This document shows positions 6,642 through 6,832 of a DNA stretch of 6,832 nucleotides, piece after piece. Each line of letters begins with the position of its first letter. Position 1 is the stretch's first letter. The position numbers and the translations under genes were made by a program. Below the pieces are notes generated by a model that saw nothing but the letters and a program-made list of their open reading frames with translations, searched no databases and had not been told where the DNA came from. The stretch is from T1Sed10-7 sp041686695 (GTDB taxonomy: Bacteria; Actinomycetota; Nitriliruptoria; Nitriliruptorales; Nitriliruptoraceae), in assembly GCA_041686695.1 (NCBI GenBank), contig JAWLDJ010000122.1, positions 1 through 6,832 on the forward strand, given 5' to 3'.

Positions 6642-6661
6642 GGGCCGGCCGTCCGCAGGGT

Positions 6662-6714
6662 GATTGGGTGCACAACACCCCGGAAACCGGGGCAAACCGC
6701 ACCCAACCCGGGGC
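6662..6714. repeat. 53-bp hairpin-forming direct repeat, copy 2
   Basis: This second copy has the same orientation, offset by 73 bases, with 20 unrelated bases (6642-6661) between the copies. The T at 6665 extends the outer stem to eight perfect pairs: TTGGGTGC at 6664-6671 with GCACCCAA at 6699-6706. The inner stem is CCCCGG at 6678-6683 with CCGGGG at 6687-6692, again with an AAA loop. It could act as an RNA hairpin or terminator for the converging transcripts, or be a member of a dispersed palindromic repeat family. Confidence 0.85.
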
Positions 6715-6757
6715 ACGACGCGAGGGCGCGGACACCGGCTGAGGACGCGGTCCGGGG

Positions 6758-6832
6758 TCAGGGGGTGGGGACCACGGGCTTCCACACCGGCCGGGTGTCC
6801 TCGAAGGCCGTGATGTCGGCCTCGTGCTCGAG
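6758..6832 (-). CDS. C-terminal end of a gene continuing beyond the window
   Basis: From the right edge, the minus strand reads 24 sense codons and then TGA at 6760-6758. The peptide is mixed in composition (acidic, then FEDTRPVWKPVVPTP at the end), unlike the Arg/Pro/Gly-rich output of non-coding frames here, which favours a real C-terminus. Too little is present to identify the family. It would converge on the YbaK-like gene across the repeat-bearing gap. Confidence 0.55.
   Translation of the reverse strand, partial: LEHEADITAFEDTRPVWKPVVPTP

Noticed and set aside
6589..6714. Two-copy repeat with a 20-bp spacer as a minimal CRISPR array
   Set aside because: There are only two units, the repeat is 53 bases with internal stems, the spacer is short, and no cas gene is nearby.
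6004..6735. Minus-strand open frame opposite the YbaK-like gene, running through the 53-bp repeats
   Set aside because: It is low-complexity and antisense to a recognisable domain; its similar peptide segments come only from the DNA repeat read in the same frame or a shifted one.

Overview
The window is very GC-rich chromosomal DNA. It has GTG starts behind GGAG-type ribosome binding sites, TANNNT-type -10 candidates without clear -35 boxes, and terminators without T-tracts. Together these suggest a high-GC actinobacterium; I cannot name the genus. Gene density and codon character look uniform. I see no rRNA, tRNA, insertion sequence, phage gene or CRISPR array.

Layout, left to right. (1) 47-988 (+) encodes a membrane protein whose N-terminus is a PPPGG pentapeptide repeat. 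It converges on (2) 1056-1532 (-), a small DUF2752-type membrane protein; a perfect 12-bp-stem hairpin lies between them. (3) Divergent from that is 1623-2021 (+), a 132-residue cysteine-rich protein I do not recognise, probably read from a leaderless mRNA. It converges with a 2-base gap on (4) 2024-2647 (-), a HAD-superfamily hydrolase. (5) Divergent from the HAD gene is 2847-4037 (+), an M20-family metallo-amidohydrolase. It converges on (6) 4081-4959 (-), glutamate racemase MurI. The murI 3' end is built from a 15-bp tandem repeat that contains the gene's own stop codon. (7) Divergent from murI, 5069-5983 (+) encodes a D-isomer-specific 2-hydroxyacid dehydrogenase. It is followed after 8 bases by (8) 5992-6489 (+), a YbaK/EbsC-family protein; this pair is the only likely operon. 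(9) The right edge holds the last 24 codons of a minus-strand gene (6758-6832). The 268-base gap before it contains a GCC/ACC-rich run and two copies of a 53-bp direct repeat, each able to fold into a nested hairpin.

The genes strictly alternate as divergent and convergent pairs, so most are single transcription units rather than parts of one pathway. MurI supplies D-glutamate for peptidoglycan. The M20 enzyme, HAD hydrolase and hydroxyacid dehydrogenase are metabolic or housekeeping enzymes with unassigned substrates. The YbaK-like protein belongs to the aminoacyl-tRNA editing superfamily but seems to lack its catalytic lysine. I found no convincing multi-gene novel system. The most notable items are the paired 53-bp hairpin repeat, the self-terminating tandem repeat in murI, the cysteine-rich small protein, and active-site departures in the YbaK-like, HAD and dehydrogenase proteins.
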